Virus record (IMG/VR): IMGVR_UViG_3300025122_000185
Coordinates: 1-22,057 of that record
DNA length: 22,057 bases
Origin: a virus
Direction: 5' to 3' (one strand)
Made by a program: the position numbers and the translations under genes. Below the pieces are notes generated by a model. That model saw only the letters and a list, made by a program, of their open reading frames with translations. It was not told the origin of the DNA and made no database searches. Of the stretch, positions 1-8,375 are shown piece after piece (the first letter of the stretch is position 1; each line of letters starts with the position of its first letter).

Positions 1-638
1 AAGACGAACTCGCAGAAGGCGATGAAGACATTGAACTTGATGAAATGATTCTTAACGCTATAGCAGAAGAACTAAAAGTTGATCTGGGTATTCCAGATCA
101 AGGACTTGGAGGACGCACAACTCCAACCGCTAGAAATTTAGAGGGACAAAAAGTTCACCTTGCCGCCCTTAAGGACGATGAACTTGCAGAAGAGCATGCC
201 GCACTGGAGAAAGCCAGAGAAGAAGCAGGCATGTATATGGAGCAAGTGGAAACCTATAAAACAAAGGCAAACAAATTACAAAAAACAGTTTTACATCTTA
301 AAGAGCGATTGGAAGAAGTTAATCTTTCCAACGCTCGTTTACTTTATACTAATCGTGTATTAAATAGCACCTCCTTGAATGAGCGACAAAAAATTAAAAT
401 TGTCGAGTCTATTTCAAACGCAGATTCTGTAGAAGAGGCGAAGGTTATTTACGAAACCCTTCAAAGCGCAGTGGGAAGTTCTAGAAATAGTAAATCTCCA
501 CAATCACTACGCGAAGCAGTAGAGAAACCGTCGCAAACGCTCCCCCGAAGCATTGCAAGAAGGGAAGCACATAGCGCTCAAAATCCACACTTTGATCGGA
601 TGAGAGCGTTAGCAGGCATTAAAGGAGGTAATAAATAA
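1..638 (+). CDS. Prohead core/scaffolding protein, T4 gp22-like (5' end missing)
   Basis: The frame is open from base 3, so the gene begins before the window; the ATG at 45 is probably an internal Met. About 211 C-terminal residues are visible. They start with an acidic stretch (DELAEGDEDIELDE). A long charged helix rich in Glu, Lys and Leu follows, likely a coiled coil, then a helical segment containing LLYTNRVLN, ERQKIKIVESI and VEEAKVIYETL, which I recognise as typical of gp22-like scaffolds. The tail is basic (RSIARREAHS). In T4-like phages this protein forms the internal core on which the prohead shell assembles and is then degraded by the phage protease. The position directly before the capsid gene matches the T4 order 22-23. 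The stop TAA shares its last A with the capsid start codon. The function rests on family resemblance and synteny. Confidence 0.8.
   Translation, partial: DELAEGDEDIELDEMILNAIAEELKVDLGIPDQGLGGRTTPTARNLEGQKVHLAALKDDELAEEHAALEKAREEAGMYMEQVETYKTKANKLQKTVLHLKERLEEVNLSNARLLYTNRVLNSTSLNERQKIKIVESISNADSVEEAKVIYETLQSAVGSSRNSKSPQSLREAVEKPSQTLPRSIARREAHSAQNPHFDRMRALAGIKGGNK
621..628 (+). promoter_or_regulatory. Strong Shine-Dalgarno site of the capsid gene
   Basis: AAAGGAGG lies 9 bases before the ATG at 638, inside the end of the scaffold gene. It is the best ribosome-binding match in the window together with that of the LysM-like gene, as expected for the most abundant virion protein. Confidence 0.8.
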
Positions 639-2452
639 TGTCCGTATTAAAAAAACTAACTGAAGGCATTGTCGATAGAGATCTTTCAAAGGAAGGTACT
701 GCACTTTTATCAAAGTGGGAACGTACCGGACTTTTGGAAGGCTTAGACAATGACCGTACAAAGCAAAGTATGGCTCGTCTTCTAGAGAACCAAGCTAAGG
801 AACTTCTTCGTGAAACTTCCGCTATGGCTGGTGGTGATGTAGAAGGTTTTGCCGCTGTTGCTTTTCCCATTGTTCGTCGTGTATTCGGCGGCTTGGTTGC
901 TAACGATATCGTTAGCGTTCAGCCCATGAGCTTGCCCTCTGGTCTGATTTTCTTCCTTGACTTTACTGTTTCTGATGAAACTGGTACTCGTCTTGGATAT
1001 GAGTCTGGTGAATCCCTTTATGGTGGTGGCAAGGTTGCTTCTGAGATTACTGGTGGTGTTTCGCTTTCCGGTGATAGTGCAGAAGATAGCTTCTACAACC
1101 TAAATAATGGTTATTCTTCACCAACTGGTTCCGCTGCGGCAACCGTTCAAGGTGTTGCTTCCGGTACATTCGGTGGTAGTGGATATAAAACTACTCAATG
1201 GAATGCACAAACCAATGTAAACGTGCTTGGTTCAATTATGTCTGGTGCGCTGGGAGATCAGCTTTGCCGATTCGATCCAGAATTTACTTCTGGTACAACC
1301 AATGTTATGATCGGTAGAGTTGCAATTGCAAGTCTCACTCAGATCAACAAGAAGGACTGGGTTACTGTCAGTGCATCTTTTGGTCTGCCCGCAGCTACTC
1401 AACTGAATCGTCGTCTGACTCAGCTTTCTGGATCAGCCGCGAACAAGGGTATCTGGAAGCCCGGTGATGCAGAAACTCATCTTTTGATGTTCTGGTCTTC
1501 GGACTCACAAACTATTGCACAGTTGTCGGCTTCAATTCAACCGGCGACTTACCTTAGTCCTCCTTTTCACTATTCCATCGATGATGATTTCGTCGCTGGC
1601 GGTGCAATTGGAGCAGTCATTGGAGATCCCGCTTGGGGTCTTGAGCAGGCGGGTCTTAGCGCAAGTGAAGCCAATAACCGAGATCTCATTCCCGAGATTG
1701 ACATCAAGGTTGACTCTGTGAGTATCACCGCTATGACCAAGAAGCTGAAAGCCAAGTGGACACCTGAATTGGGACAGGATCTTAACGCCTATCACAATTT
1801 GGATGCCGAGGTTGAGCTTACTTCAATTCTCTCTGAGCAAATTGCTCTAGAAATTGATCGTGAGATTCTTGAGGATCTCGTTAAAGGTCAGACCGCTGGA
1901 CTGTACTATTGGTCTAGGGCACCCGGTAGGTTTGTAAGACGAACCGGATTGGGTGCTGGTGAAGAAGTTGGTGTGACTACTGCTACACCTGACTTTACCG
2001 GTACTGTGTCCGAATGGTATGAGACTCTTGTTGAGACAATCAATGATGTTTCTGCACAAATTCATCGCAAGACCTTAAGAGGTGGCGCTAACTTCATCGT
2101 CGTTGGACCTGAAGTGGCAAACGTTCTTGAGTTCACTGCGGGATTCCGTGCAAATGTCACTGGTGATGTTGACAAGGGTACCGTTGGTGCAGTTAAGACT
2201 GGAGCACTTTCTAAGAAGTGGGATGTCTATGTAGACCCCTACTTCCCTCGCAACGTCGTTCTCGTCGGTCGCAAGGGTGGCTCTTTCTTGGAAAGCGGCT
2301 ACGTGTATGCCCCATATGTACCACTACAGGTCACACCTACTATCTTCGGAACCGAAGACTTCGTACCCCGCAAGGGAGTTATGACGCGCTACGGCAAGAA
2401 GATGGTTCGTCCTGACATGTATGGACTAGTCGTCGTACTTGACCTCGTATAA
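638..2452 (+). CDS. Major capsid protein, T4 gp23-like
   Basis: This 604-residue protein forms the capsid hexamers. The segment around residues 77-100 (FPIVRRVFGG, then NDIVSVQPMSLPSG) matches the hallmark 'VRR...DI..VQPM..P.G' region of gp23-family proteins. The C-terminus has APYVPLQ, then PRKGVMTRYGKKMVRP, also typical of the family. It is longer than T4 gp23 (521 aa); a Gly/Ser-rich stretch around residues 120-190 may be an added loop. The N-terminal 59 residues are charged and helical and end in LRE before Thr60, which fits the L/I-x-E pattern cut by T4-type prohead proteases, so the mature protein may start there. The start codon overlaps the scaffold stop and has a strong ribosome-binding site. 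A terminator follows, which could give the capsid gene its own transcript end. Confidence 0.95.
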   Translation: MSVLKKLTEGIVDRDLSKEGTALLSKWERTGLLEGLDNDRTKQSMARLLENQAKELLRETSAMAGGDVEGFAAVAFPIVRRVFGGLVANDIVSVQPMSLPSGLIFFLDFTVSDETGTRLGYESGESLYGGGKVASEITGGVSLSGDSAEDSFYNLNNGYSSPTGSAAATVQGVASGTFGGSGYKTTQWNAQTNVNVLGSIMSGALGDQLCRFDPEFTSGTTNVMIGRVAIASLTQINKKDWVTVSASFGLPAATQLNRRLTQLSGSAANKGIWKPGDAETHLLMFWSSDSQTIAQLSASIQPATYLSPPFHYSIDDDFVAGGAIGAVIGDPAWGLEQAGLSASEANNRDLIPEIDIKVDSVSITAMTKKLKAKWTPELGQDLNAYHNLDAEVELTSILSEQIALEIDREILEDLVKGQTAGLYYWSRAPGRFVRRTGLGAGEEVGVTTATPDFTGTVSEWYETLVETINDVSAQIHRKTLRGGANFIVVGPEVANVLEFTAGFRANVTGDVDKGTVGAVKTGALSKKWDVYVDPYFPRNVVLVGRKGGSFLESGYVYAPYVPLQVTPTIFGTEDFVPRKGVMTRYGKKMVRPDMYGLVVVLDLV

Positions 2453-2482
2453 TCGAGCAAAAGAGCGATAATATAAAAGATT

Positions 2483-2515
2483 CCCTCGTCATGCAAATGG
2501 CGAGGGTTTTCTTTT
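2483..2515 (+). terminator. Rho-independent terminator after the capsid gene
   Basis: A 10-bp stem (2483-2492 with 2497-2506, one G-T wobble) closes a GCAA loop of the GNRA type and is followed by TTTTCTTTT. It separates the capsid gene from the neck genes. Confidence 0.9.
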
Positions 2516-2523
2516 AGTGCTCA

Positions 2524-2531
2524 ACTATTTA
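2524..2531 (+). promoter_or_regulatory. Candidate late-promoter element ACTATTTA
   Basis: ACTATTTA sits between the capsid terminator and the next gene, 22 bases before its start codon. The same CTATTTA core recurs upstream of the sheath gene (5262) and the LysM-like gene (14587). It is an AT-rich octamer like the T4 late promoter (TATAAATA), but copies also occur inside genes (near 4147, 7172, 8629 and 20681), so this is only a candidate. Confidence 0.25.
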
Positions 2532-2535
2532 CAGT

Positions 2536-2542
2536 GAGGAGG
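2536..2542 (+). promoter_or_regulatory. Shine-Dalgarno site that decides the start at 2553
   Basis: GAGGAGG is followed by two ATGs. The first (2546) is too close and runs into a TAG after 14 codons. The second (2553) is well spaced and opens the 429-codon frame, so it is the start. Confidence 0.7.
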
Positions 2543-2552
2543 CTTATGTCCA

Positions 2553-3842
2553 ATGGCGATACCCACCCTTACCCCCCAAAGCACAGTTAGCGCAATTGTA
2601 CTTCCTGCCACCGGCTCAGCCCTGTATGTGGCGGATCAGTGTCCGTTTGGGATGTTTACCGGCTCTACAGAGTTTTTATCTGGAGCAGCAGAACAAGTTG
2701 CATATATATATAAAAAGCTTGGTGGAGATGTTTTAGATCTTGAGATTACAACCGGAAGTGTTTATGCTTCCTACGAAGAAGCAGTATTAGAATATTCTTA
2801 TATTGTTAACATGCATCAGGCAAAAAATATATTGTCAGATGTTTTAGGAATGACAACTGGTACTTTCAATAGTGACGGGGAACTGCTTGCAGGCACGTTG
2901 TCTTCTAGTCTTAGCGGCACACACGTTGCTCTTAAGTATCCACAGTTTACATTTTCATACGCACAAAGGGTAGCAGATGCCTTTTCAACCGAGGCTCGTG
3001 CAGGAGGTACCACGAGAATATATTCCGCATCCTTCAGTACCACCGGAAGTGTACAGGATTACGATTTACAGCAGATTCTCCACAGCGCTAGTGTTAATAA
3101 TTTAGATGCAGCAACAGGTGAGCCAGTCCCTTATGCTGGGTTTGTAAGCGGAAGCAGAATAATAGTTGAAAAAGTTTATTATAAAACCCCTTCATCAATG
3201 TGGAGATTTTTTGGATACTATGGCGGACTAAATACCGTGGGTAACCTAGCAAACTATGGACAATATGCAGACGATTCAACATTTCAATTAGTCCCAGTTT
3301 GGCAAAATAAGGCGCAGGCAATGGCGTTTGAAGACTCGATTTATTCAAGAAATTCCCACTGGTCCTTCGAGCTAAATAATAATATGTTAAGAATATTTCC
3401 TACACCAGTGCAAGGAGGGGCTTCACCGAACTATTTCTGGTTTAATTTTCGGATAGTTGAAGATGCCTGGACAGCAACATCGGGCTCTATGGTAGATGGA
3501 ATTAATAATATGAATACAATTCCATTTGGAAATATTCCTTACCAAAATATTAATTCTATTGGTAAGCAGTGGATTCGACGCTTTTCGCTTTCTTTAACAA
3601 AAGAGACTCTGGGTCAAGTCCGCTCCAAGTTCGCTACTGTGCCCATCCCAGGTGAGTCCGTTACACTCAACGGACCTGCTCTGATATCGGAAGGGCGAGA
3701 AGAACAAGACAAGCTCAGAACAGAATTAAAAGAAACACTCGATGAATTAACATATCAAGCCTTAATGAAAAAGGACGCAGAAATAGCCGAATCAACCAAT
3801 ACAATAAATCAAAATGTACCAGCAGGCGTTTATGTTGGATAG
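2553..3842 (+). CDS. Virion neck protein, probably T4 gp13-like
   Basis: This 429-aa protein shows no signal peptide or membrane segment. Near the N-terminus (about residues 50-100) YIYKKLGGDVLDLEI, then YEEAVLEYSYIVN, looks like the helical segment common to head-tail connector proteins. Near the C-terminus (about 340-400) come KETLGQVRSKF, PIPGESVTLNGPALISEG and a charged helix REEQDKLRTELKETLDEL. That layout (GxxRxKF, P.PG..V.LNG, EG.EE) resembles the end of gp13-type neck proteins as I remember them. The next two genes look like gp14 and gp15, so position supports gp13. In T4, gp13 binds the portal after packaging and joins gp14 to close the neck. The middle part, rich in Ser, Thr and aromatic residues, makes it longer than T4 gp13 (about 309 aa). 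The functional call is inference; a virion structural role is much safer. Confidence 0.6.
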   Translation: MAIPTLTPQSTVSAIVLPATGSALYVADQCPFGMFTGSTEFLSGAAEQVAYIYKKLGGDVLDLEITTGSVYASYEEAVLEYSYIVNMHQAKNILSDVLGMTTGTFNSDGELLAGTLSSSLSGTHVALKYPQFTFSYAQRVADAFSTEARAGGTTRIYSASFSTTGSVQDYDLQQILHSASVNNLDAATGEPVPYAGFVSGSRIIVEKVYYKTPSSMWRFFGYYGGLNTVGNLANYGQYADDSTFQLVPVWQNKAQAMAFEDSIYSRNSHWSFELNNNMLRIFPTPVQGGASPNYFWFNFRIVEDAWTATSGSMVDGINNMNTIPFGNIPYQNINSIGKQWIRRFSLSLTKETLGQVRSKFATVPIPGESVTLNGPALISEGREEQDKLRTELKETLDELTYQALMKKDAEIAESTNTINQNVPAGVYVG

Positions 3843-3855
3843 GGGGGTGTTTTAA

Positions 3856-4347
3856 ATGGCTGATAACAAATGGTCCCAACCTCCACAACCACCTCCTCCA
3901 CTATTTGTCGGTGAAAAAGAGCGCAATCTTGTTAAGCAAGTAAATGACGAGCTTATTGAGCGCGTTATTGGGCAACAAGTCGTTTATTATCCAATTGATC
4001 AAACGATTACAAACTATAACGATCTTTATGGAGAAGCAATTGAGAAATCATTTCTACCACCAATAAGAGTATATGCATTAGTTGATTATCAGAGTACTGA
4101 AACAAAAGCCGACGAATCGGTTGGTATTGATAAGTCCAACACGATTACTATTTATTTTCACAAACGAAGGTTGACAGAAGATCAGGATTTATATGTGCGA
4201 GAAGGCGACTTTGTTTTATACGGAGATTATTTTTACGAAATAACAGGTGTGTCCTGGGCACGACAGTTGTTTGGGCAGATAGATCATAAATTTGAAATTG
4301 TAGCAACGTGCTATTATTCAAGGGAGGGATTGTTCGATGCCACCTGA
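3856..4347 (+). CDS. Neck/head-closure protein, T4 gp14-like
   Basis: This 163-aa protein would close the head-tail junction together with the gp13-like protein. After a proline-rich N-terminus (QPPQPPPP, residues 8-15) it has GEKERNLVKQVNDELIERV, then VVYYPIDQTITNYNDLYGEA, KSFLPPIRVYALV, and EGDFVLYGDYFYEITGV before LFGQ. The same order of elements (Y-Y-I/P, LxGE, a strand with A-x-L, EGDLIYF...FEI, F/Y-x-xGQ) occurs in T4 gp14, which is longer (256 aa) and has a C-terminal extension absent here. The start at 3856 lies 14 bases after the previous stop and is preceded by AGGGGGGTG. The gene overlaps the next by 11 bases, so the two are probably translationally coupled. Confidence 0.7.
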   Translation: MADNKWSQPPQPPPPLFVGEKERNLVKQVNDELIERVIGQQVVYYPIDQTITNYNDLYGEAIEKSFLPPIRVYALVDYQSTETKADESVGIDKSNTITIYFHKRRLTEDQDLYVREGDFVLYGDYFYEITGVSWARQLFGQIDHKFEIVATCYYSREGLFDAT

Positions 4348-5227
4348 TAACCCAAGAAGTCAAGATTTGGCACCTTTAAAAGAAATTTCTTTTATGCCAT
4401 CGACAATAGAGACTATTGATCGCGCCTTGTTCGAATATATTGACGATGAGTTAAATATATCTTGCACGACAAATAAAGGTTTTAATAAATTGCCTTTTAT
4501 TTGGGCAGGCGCAGAACGGGCTTATCAAATTAAGCACAATAAAGATTTAAGAGATTCTAATGGCTTTCTAATATATCCAATAATGACCCTTGAAAGAACG
4601 GCTATTTCAAAAGATGTATCAAAAAGAGGGGCTTTATATGCTGCAATACCCAATCGACAAGATGCCAAAGGCGGTGTGATGACGGTTGCAAGAGTAATCA
4701 AACAAGACAAAACAGCAAATTTTGCCAATGCCGACGCTAAAAGGCTTATAAACAATACTATAGGAAAAGGGCAAAATAATTTTCCAAGAAAGAATGCCAA
4801 GGTCGTTTATGAAACAATCACAATGCCCATCCCAATGTATATAGAGGTACAATACACACTAACAATCCACGCAGAATACCAACAACAAATAAACGAAGCC
4901 CTCGCAGCGCTTATGACCACCTCGGTATATGGACCGGATTATTTTAATATTCTCAAAGATGGTCATCATTATGAAGCATTCATAGAATCAGAATATGATT
5001 TAAACAATAATACCGCTGCATTAAATGAAGATGTGAGAGGCTACCAAACACAAGCGTCTCTTAGGGTACGAGGATACATCATTGGTGGTGATAAAAACGA
5101 AGACCGTCCCACAATCGTTAGACGAGAAAATGCGGTCGAAGTCAAGATTCCCCGCGAACAGGTAATATTCGGAGACATACCAGAAAATCTACATGTTAGC
5201 GGAAACGTACCATTTTATCGAGAGTAG
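4337..5227 (+). CDS. Tail completion / sheath terminator protein, T4 gp15-like
   Basis: This 296-aa protein is close in length to T4 gp15 (272 aa), which caps the finished tail tube and sheath and docks it to the neck. The central part (about residues 155-255) has PIPMYIEVQYTLTIHAEY, then a helix QQINEALAALM, and later LRVRGYIIGG. T4 gp15 has the same pattern: P-I-x-M-x-Y-E-L-x-I, a helix Q-x-x-E-Q-I-L, then L-T-F-E-V-N-G-W. The start codon lies inside the end of the gp14-like gene with GGGAGGGA just upstream. After the stop comes a 112-base gap before the sheath gene, so this probably ends the neck sub-operon. Confidence 0.7.
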   Translation: MPPDNPRSQDLAPLKEISFMPSTIETIDRALFEYIDDELNISCTTNKGFNKLPFIWAGAERAYQIKHNKDLRDSNGFLIYPIMTLERTAISKDVSKRGALYAAIPNRQDAKGGVMTVARVIKQDKTANFANADAKRLINNTIGKGQNNFPRKNAKVVYETITMPIPMYIEVQYTLTIHAEYQQQINEALAALMTTSVYGPDYFNILKDGHHYEAFIESEYDLNNNTAALNEDVRGYQTQASLRVRGYIIGGDKNEDRPTIVRRENAVEVKIPREQVIFGDIPENLHVSGNVPFYRE

Positions 5228-5261
5228 TTTTGACTTATTTGGGTCTTTCGCCTTTTGTTTA

Positions 5262-5269
5262 ACTATTTA
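5262..5269 (+). promoter_or_regulatory. Candidate late-promoter element ACTATTTA before the sheath gene
   Basis: This is the second copy of ACTATTTA found in a gene-free gap (5228-5339). It lies 71 bases before the sheath start, in an AT-rich stretch that also holds TATAAAATATTC. I see no convincing terminator hairpin in this gap. The motif is recurrent but weak. Confidence 0.25.
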
Positions 5270-5339
5270 TTAACGATAGCAAGAATATAAAATATTCATA
5301 TTAATATTGTATTGAAGCAGTACAAGGAGACACTTCATA

Positions 5340-8333
5340 ATGGCAGCTAAGTCTTTCAAGTTTATTTCACCCGGCATTTTTATTGATGAAATTGATAATT
5401 CAGAATTGCCAGCCCTCCCAGAAGAAATGGGTCCAGTTATTATCGGACGCACAGAGCGCGGTCCATCGATGCGACCCATCAAGGTTAACGCTTTTTCAGA
5501 ATTTGTTCAAATTTTTGGAAACCCCATTCCTGGTGGCCAAGGCGGCGATGTTTGGCGTGATGGAAACTATCTTGCTCCCACATATGCTGCATATGCTGCA
5601 CAAGCATACTTAAAAAACAGTAGTGCCGTTACAATGGTGCGCCTTGCCGGTGCCCAAAAAACCGGGATTTCACACGGTTCATCTGGTGAAGCCGGATGGC
5701 AAACAGCCGCGAAATCAAACGCTGCCAGCGAAGCCACTAATGGTGGCGCTTATGGATTGTTTGTCTTCCCATCAGCGTCGGCGTTTACGGCGGCTGGACA
5801 AGTAATGACAGGTGCCCTTGCCGCAGTCTGGTATTTAAACGAAGGCTCACTCACCATTTCGGGATCGGCAAGAAACAGCACCGGGGCAGGCGTCGGCGGC
5901 TCTATCGTTACTGGTAGTGGCGTTATGATTAGATCTTTATCCGCCAATACACGGGTTGCAGGAACCGCGCAGTCTTCCTCCGCAGCAATTGCTAATGAAT
6001 TTTATGCGGTTATCAAGAACAACGATGGCAACATTGTTAAAGAGACGGCATTTAACTTTTCCCCCTCTTCTGCGAGATACATAAGAAAAGTATTTAATAC
6101 AAATCCAACTCTTGTAAACTCGGCAATCACTAGAACAGCACAATTGAAAACTTATTTTCTTGGCGGAAGCTATGAAAGACACTTAGGTGTTCATGTCACT
6201 GGCTCTTCTGCGGGACAAGCATGGGGCGTTGTCTTGGGTCTTGATAGTGGCTCCAGCGCCGCCGCTGCTGATTTCCGCATGGGGTTCCAAGCGGCACAAA
6301 CTCCTTGGATTGTTTCACAAGATCTCCAGTCAGCTTATGCTAACTACGAAATAACGAACACTAGTCGCGTTAGGAGACTAATCAAATTCCACACGCTTGA
6401 TGCCGGTGAAGATGAGATGAAAAAACTTAAGATCTCTATTGTCGATATTAAGGTTGCAACTAATGATTTTGATCCTTATGGTTCATTTGGTGTCGAAATT
6501 CGAGATGCTCGCGATAATGATAATGCACCAGTTGTATTAGAAAGATTTAGCGGCTGCAATCTTAATCCCAACTCAAACAAATATATTGCAAGAGTTGTTG
6601 GTGATCAATATCTTTCCTGGAACGACACAGAGAGAAGGCACACACTTTTTGGAAATTATCCTAATGCATCACAATATGTGCGCGTTGAAATTAATAGTGA
6701 CGTAGATGCTGGTGTAACGGATCCGGCACTTCTCCCCTTCGGTTCATATGGACCCATTCGGATGAAGTCGTGGACATTTAATAGCGGTGCCGTTGCTGGG
6801 CTTCCACTGGGCACTGCACCGGATGCCTCTGGTCAAAACGCCTGGGTTCGTGGCGGAAGCAACGTCACTCAGCCAGTACCGGGACTTTCTCAAATATTCA
6901 TAAACATATCAGGAAATGCCGTTGCTGCTGGAGTTGGTGACTCTTATCCACTAAATAGAGAATGGTTCACCCAACTTAAGGCAGTATACCCGACTCTTCC
7001 ATTGAGAGCAAGCGCTTCCGCTGGTGGTGTTCCTAACCCGTTAGATGCTTATTTCGGCATGGATTCTACACAAGCTTCTAATAATAGACATGATGAGAGC
7101 TATAGTGATGTGCTACAAGTATTACCATATTCTGGGGACTCTTTCAACACCGCCGCAGGCACTGAATACTCATATCTATTTAGTCTTGATGACCTAAGCT
7201 CTTCTGCTGGAATGGCCGGAACAGGTGTTGCTGTTTGGGTTTCTGGATCTCGCGCAGGTGGAACATCTTATACGGCGATAAGTGGCACATATAAAGAAGT
7301 CTTAGATGAGGGATACAACAGATTTACTGTTCCACTCTATGGTGGATTCAACGGTCTAGACATTAGAGACAAAGAACCTTTTAACAATACCGATCTCGAT
7401 GATGGAGCAGACACAACAAATTATGGCTACTATTCCATTAAGCGAGCAATTGATACGGTCGCAGATCCAGAGGTTGCAGAATATAATTTAATGGCTGCAC
7501 CCGGTATTTGGAACGAAAGCCTCACTGCCCACATGGTTGAAGTATGTGAAGCTCGCGGCGATGCACTCGCAGTTATCGATCCTAGTACTGGATTCTATGC
7601 GGAGACAGAAAACACAAAATCGGCAAGTACCAATTTAGGATCTGTTACAACAGCCGTTACAAACATGAGAAATAGGAAGATTAATTCAAGTTATGGATGT
7701 GCCTATTACCCATGGGTCCAGATTAGAGACAATATTGGTAATAGTCTTCTCTGGGTACCCCCCAGCATTGTAGCGCTTGGAACATTCTCTAGCGCTCAGA
7801 AGAAGAGCGAGCTTTGGTTTGCTCCCGCAGGCTTTACGAGAGGAGGCTTGACCGAAGGTTCTGCTGGATTACCAGTATTACAGACCCGCGAGAGACTAAC
7901 CTCTAAGAACCGCGACGATCTCTATGAAGCAAACATCAATCCAATTGCCACATTCCCCGCAGAAGGGATAGTGATTTTTGGACAAAAGACACTTCAGGTA
8001 ACACCTTCAGCATTAGACAGAATTAATGTGCGTCGTTTGATGATTTATGTCAAGAAAGAAATTTCAAGAATGGCGGCAACGCTTCTGTTCGATCAAAACG
8101 TACAATCAACTTGGGATCGGTTCTTAAACAAGGTTAACCCCTTCTTGAGAAGTGTGCAGGCGAGACTTGGACTTACAGACTTTAGAGTTATTTTGGATGA
8201 AACCACAACAACTCCAGAGTTAATTGATAGAAACATTATGTACGCCAAGATTCTATTAAAACCCGCACGGGCAATTGAGTTTATTGCACTCGATTTTGTT
8301 ATCACGAATACAGGTGCTAGTTTTGAAGATTAA
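5340..8333 (+). CDS. Contractile tail sheath protein, T4 gp18-like, oversized
   Basis: At 997 aa this is much longer than T4 gp18 (659 aa). The N-terminus (SPGIFIDEIDNSELP, then GPVIIGRTERGP and the FVQIFGNP segment) is the classic start of myovirus sheath proteins. The C-terminal 200 residues hold the conserved assembly domain: APAGFTRGGL, then ANINPIATFPAEGIVIFGQKTL, INVRRLMIYVKKEISR, FRVILDETTT, and KPARAIEFIALDFVIT. The middle (roughly residues 110-650) is Ser/Gly/Ala-rich with β-rich segments and probably forms extra outward-facing domains. The sheath stores the energy for contraction and drives the tube through the host envelope. AAGGAG at 5324-5329 gives the start. The tube gene follows, as in T4 (18-19). 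Confidence 0.95.
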   Translation: MAAKSFKFISPGIFIDEIDNSELPALPEEMGPVIIGRTERGPSMRPIKVNAFSEFVQIFGNPIPGGQGGDVWRDGNYLAPTYAAYAAQAYLKNSSAVTMVRLAGAQKTGISHGSSGEAGWQTAAKSNAASEATNGGAYGLFVFPSASAFTAAGQVMTGALAAVWYLNEGSLTISGSARNSTGAGVGGSIVTGSGVMIRSLSANTRVAGTAQSSSAAIANEFYAVIKNNDGNIVKETAFNFSPSSARYIRKVFNTNPTLVNSAITRTAQLKTYFLGGSYERHLGVHVTGSSAGQAWGVVLGLDSGSSAAAADFRMGFQAAQTPWIVSQDLQSAYANYEITNTSRVRRLIKFHTLDAGEDEMKKLKISIVDIKVATNDFDPYGSFGVEIRDARDNDNAPVVLERFSGCNLNPNSNKYIARVVGDQYLSWNDTERRHTLFGNYPNASQYVRVEINSDVDAGVTDPALLPFGSYGPIRMKSWTFNSGAVAGLPLGTAPDASGQNAWVRGGSNVTQPVPGLSQIFINISGNAVAAGVGDSYPLNREWFTQLKAVYPTLPLRASASAGGVPNPLDAYFGMDSTQASNNRHDESYSDVLQVLPYSGDSFNTAAGTEYSYLFSLDDLSSSAGMAGTGVAVWVSGSRAGGTSYTAISGTYKEVLDEGYNRFTVPLYGGFNGLDIRDKEPFNNTDLDDGADTTNYGYYSIKRAIDTVADPEVAEYNLMAAPGIWNESLTAHMVEVCEARGDALAVIDPSTGFYAETENTKSASTNLGSVTTAVTNMRNRKINSSYGCAYYPWVQIRDNIGNSLLWVPPSIVALGTFSSAQKKSELWFAPAGFTRGGLTEGSAGLPVLQTRERLTSKNRDDLYEANINPIATFPAEGIVIFGQKTLQVTPSALDRINVRRLMIYVKKEISRMAATLLFDQNVQSTWDRFLNKVNPFLRSVQARLGLTDFRVILDETTTTPELIDRNIMYAKILLKPARAIEFIALDFVITNTGASFED

Positions 8334-8375
8334 GAATAAAAGAACTATATATTATAGAAACAGGAGAAACGAACA

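Noticed and set aside
619-870. Minus-strand open frames across the window
   Set aside because: All lie opposite well-supported + strand genes, lack ribosome-binding sites and encode no recognisable motifs.
2546-2590. Alternative start ATG at 2546 after the GAGGAGG site
   Set aside because: It leads to a 14-codon frame ending in TAG, and its spacing to the ribosome-binding site is too short.
5230-5260. TTGACT as a host-type -35 box before the sheath gene
   Set aside because: No acceptable -10 box lies at the right distance.
5581-5602. Short repeat of ATATGCTGC in the sheath gene
   Set aside because: It is only two copies encoding an Ala-Tyr-Ala-Ala stretch and needs no special explanation.
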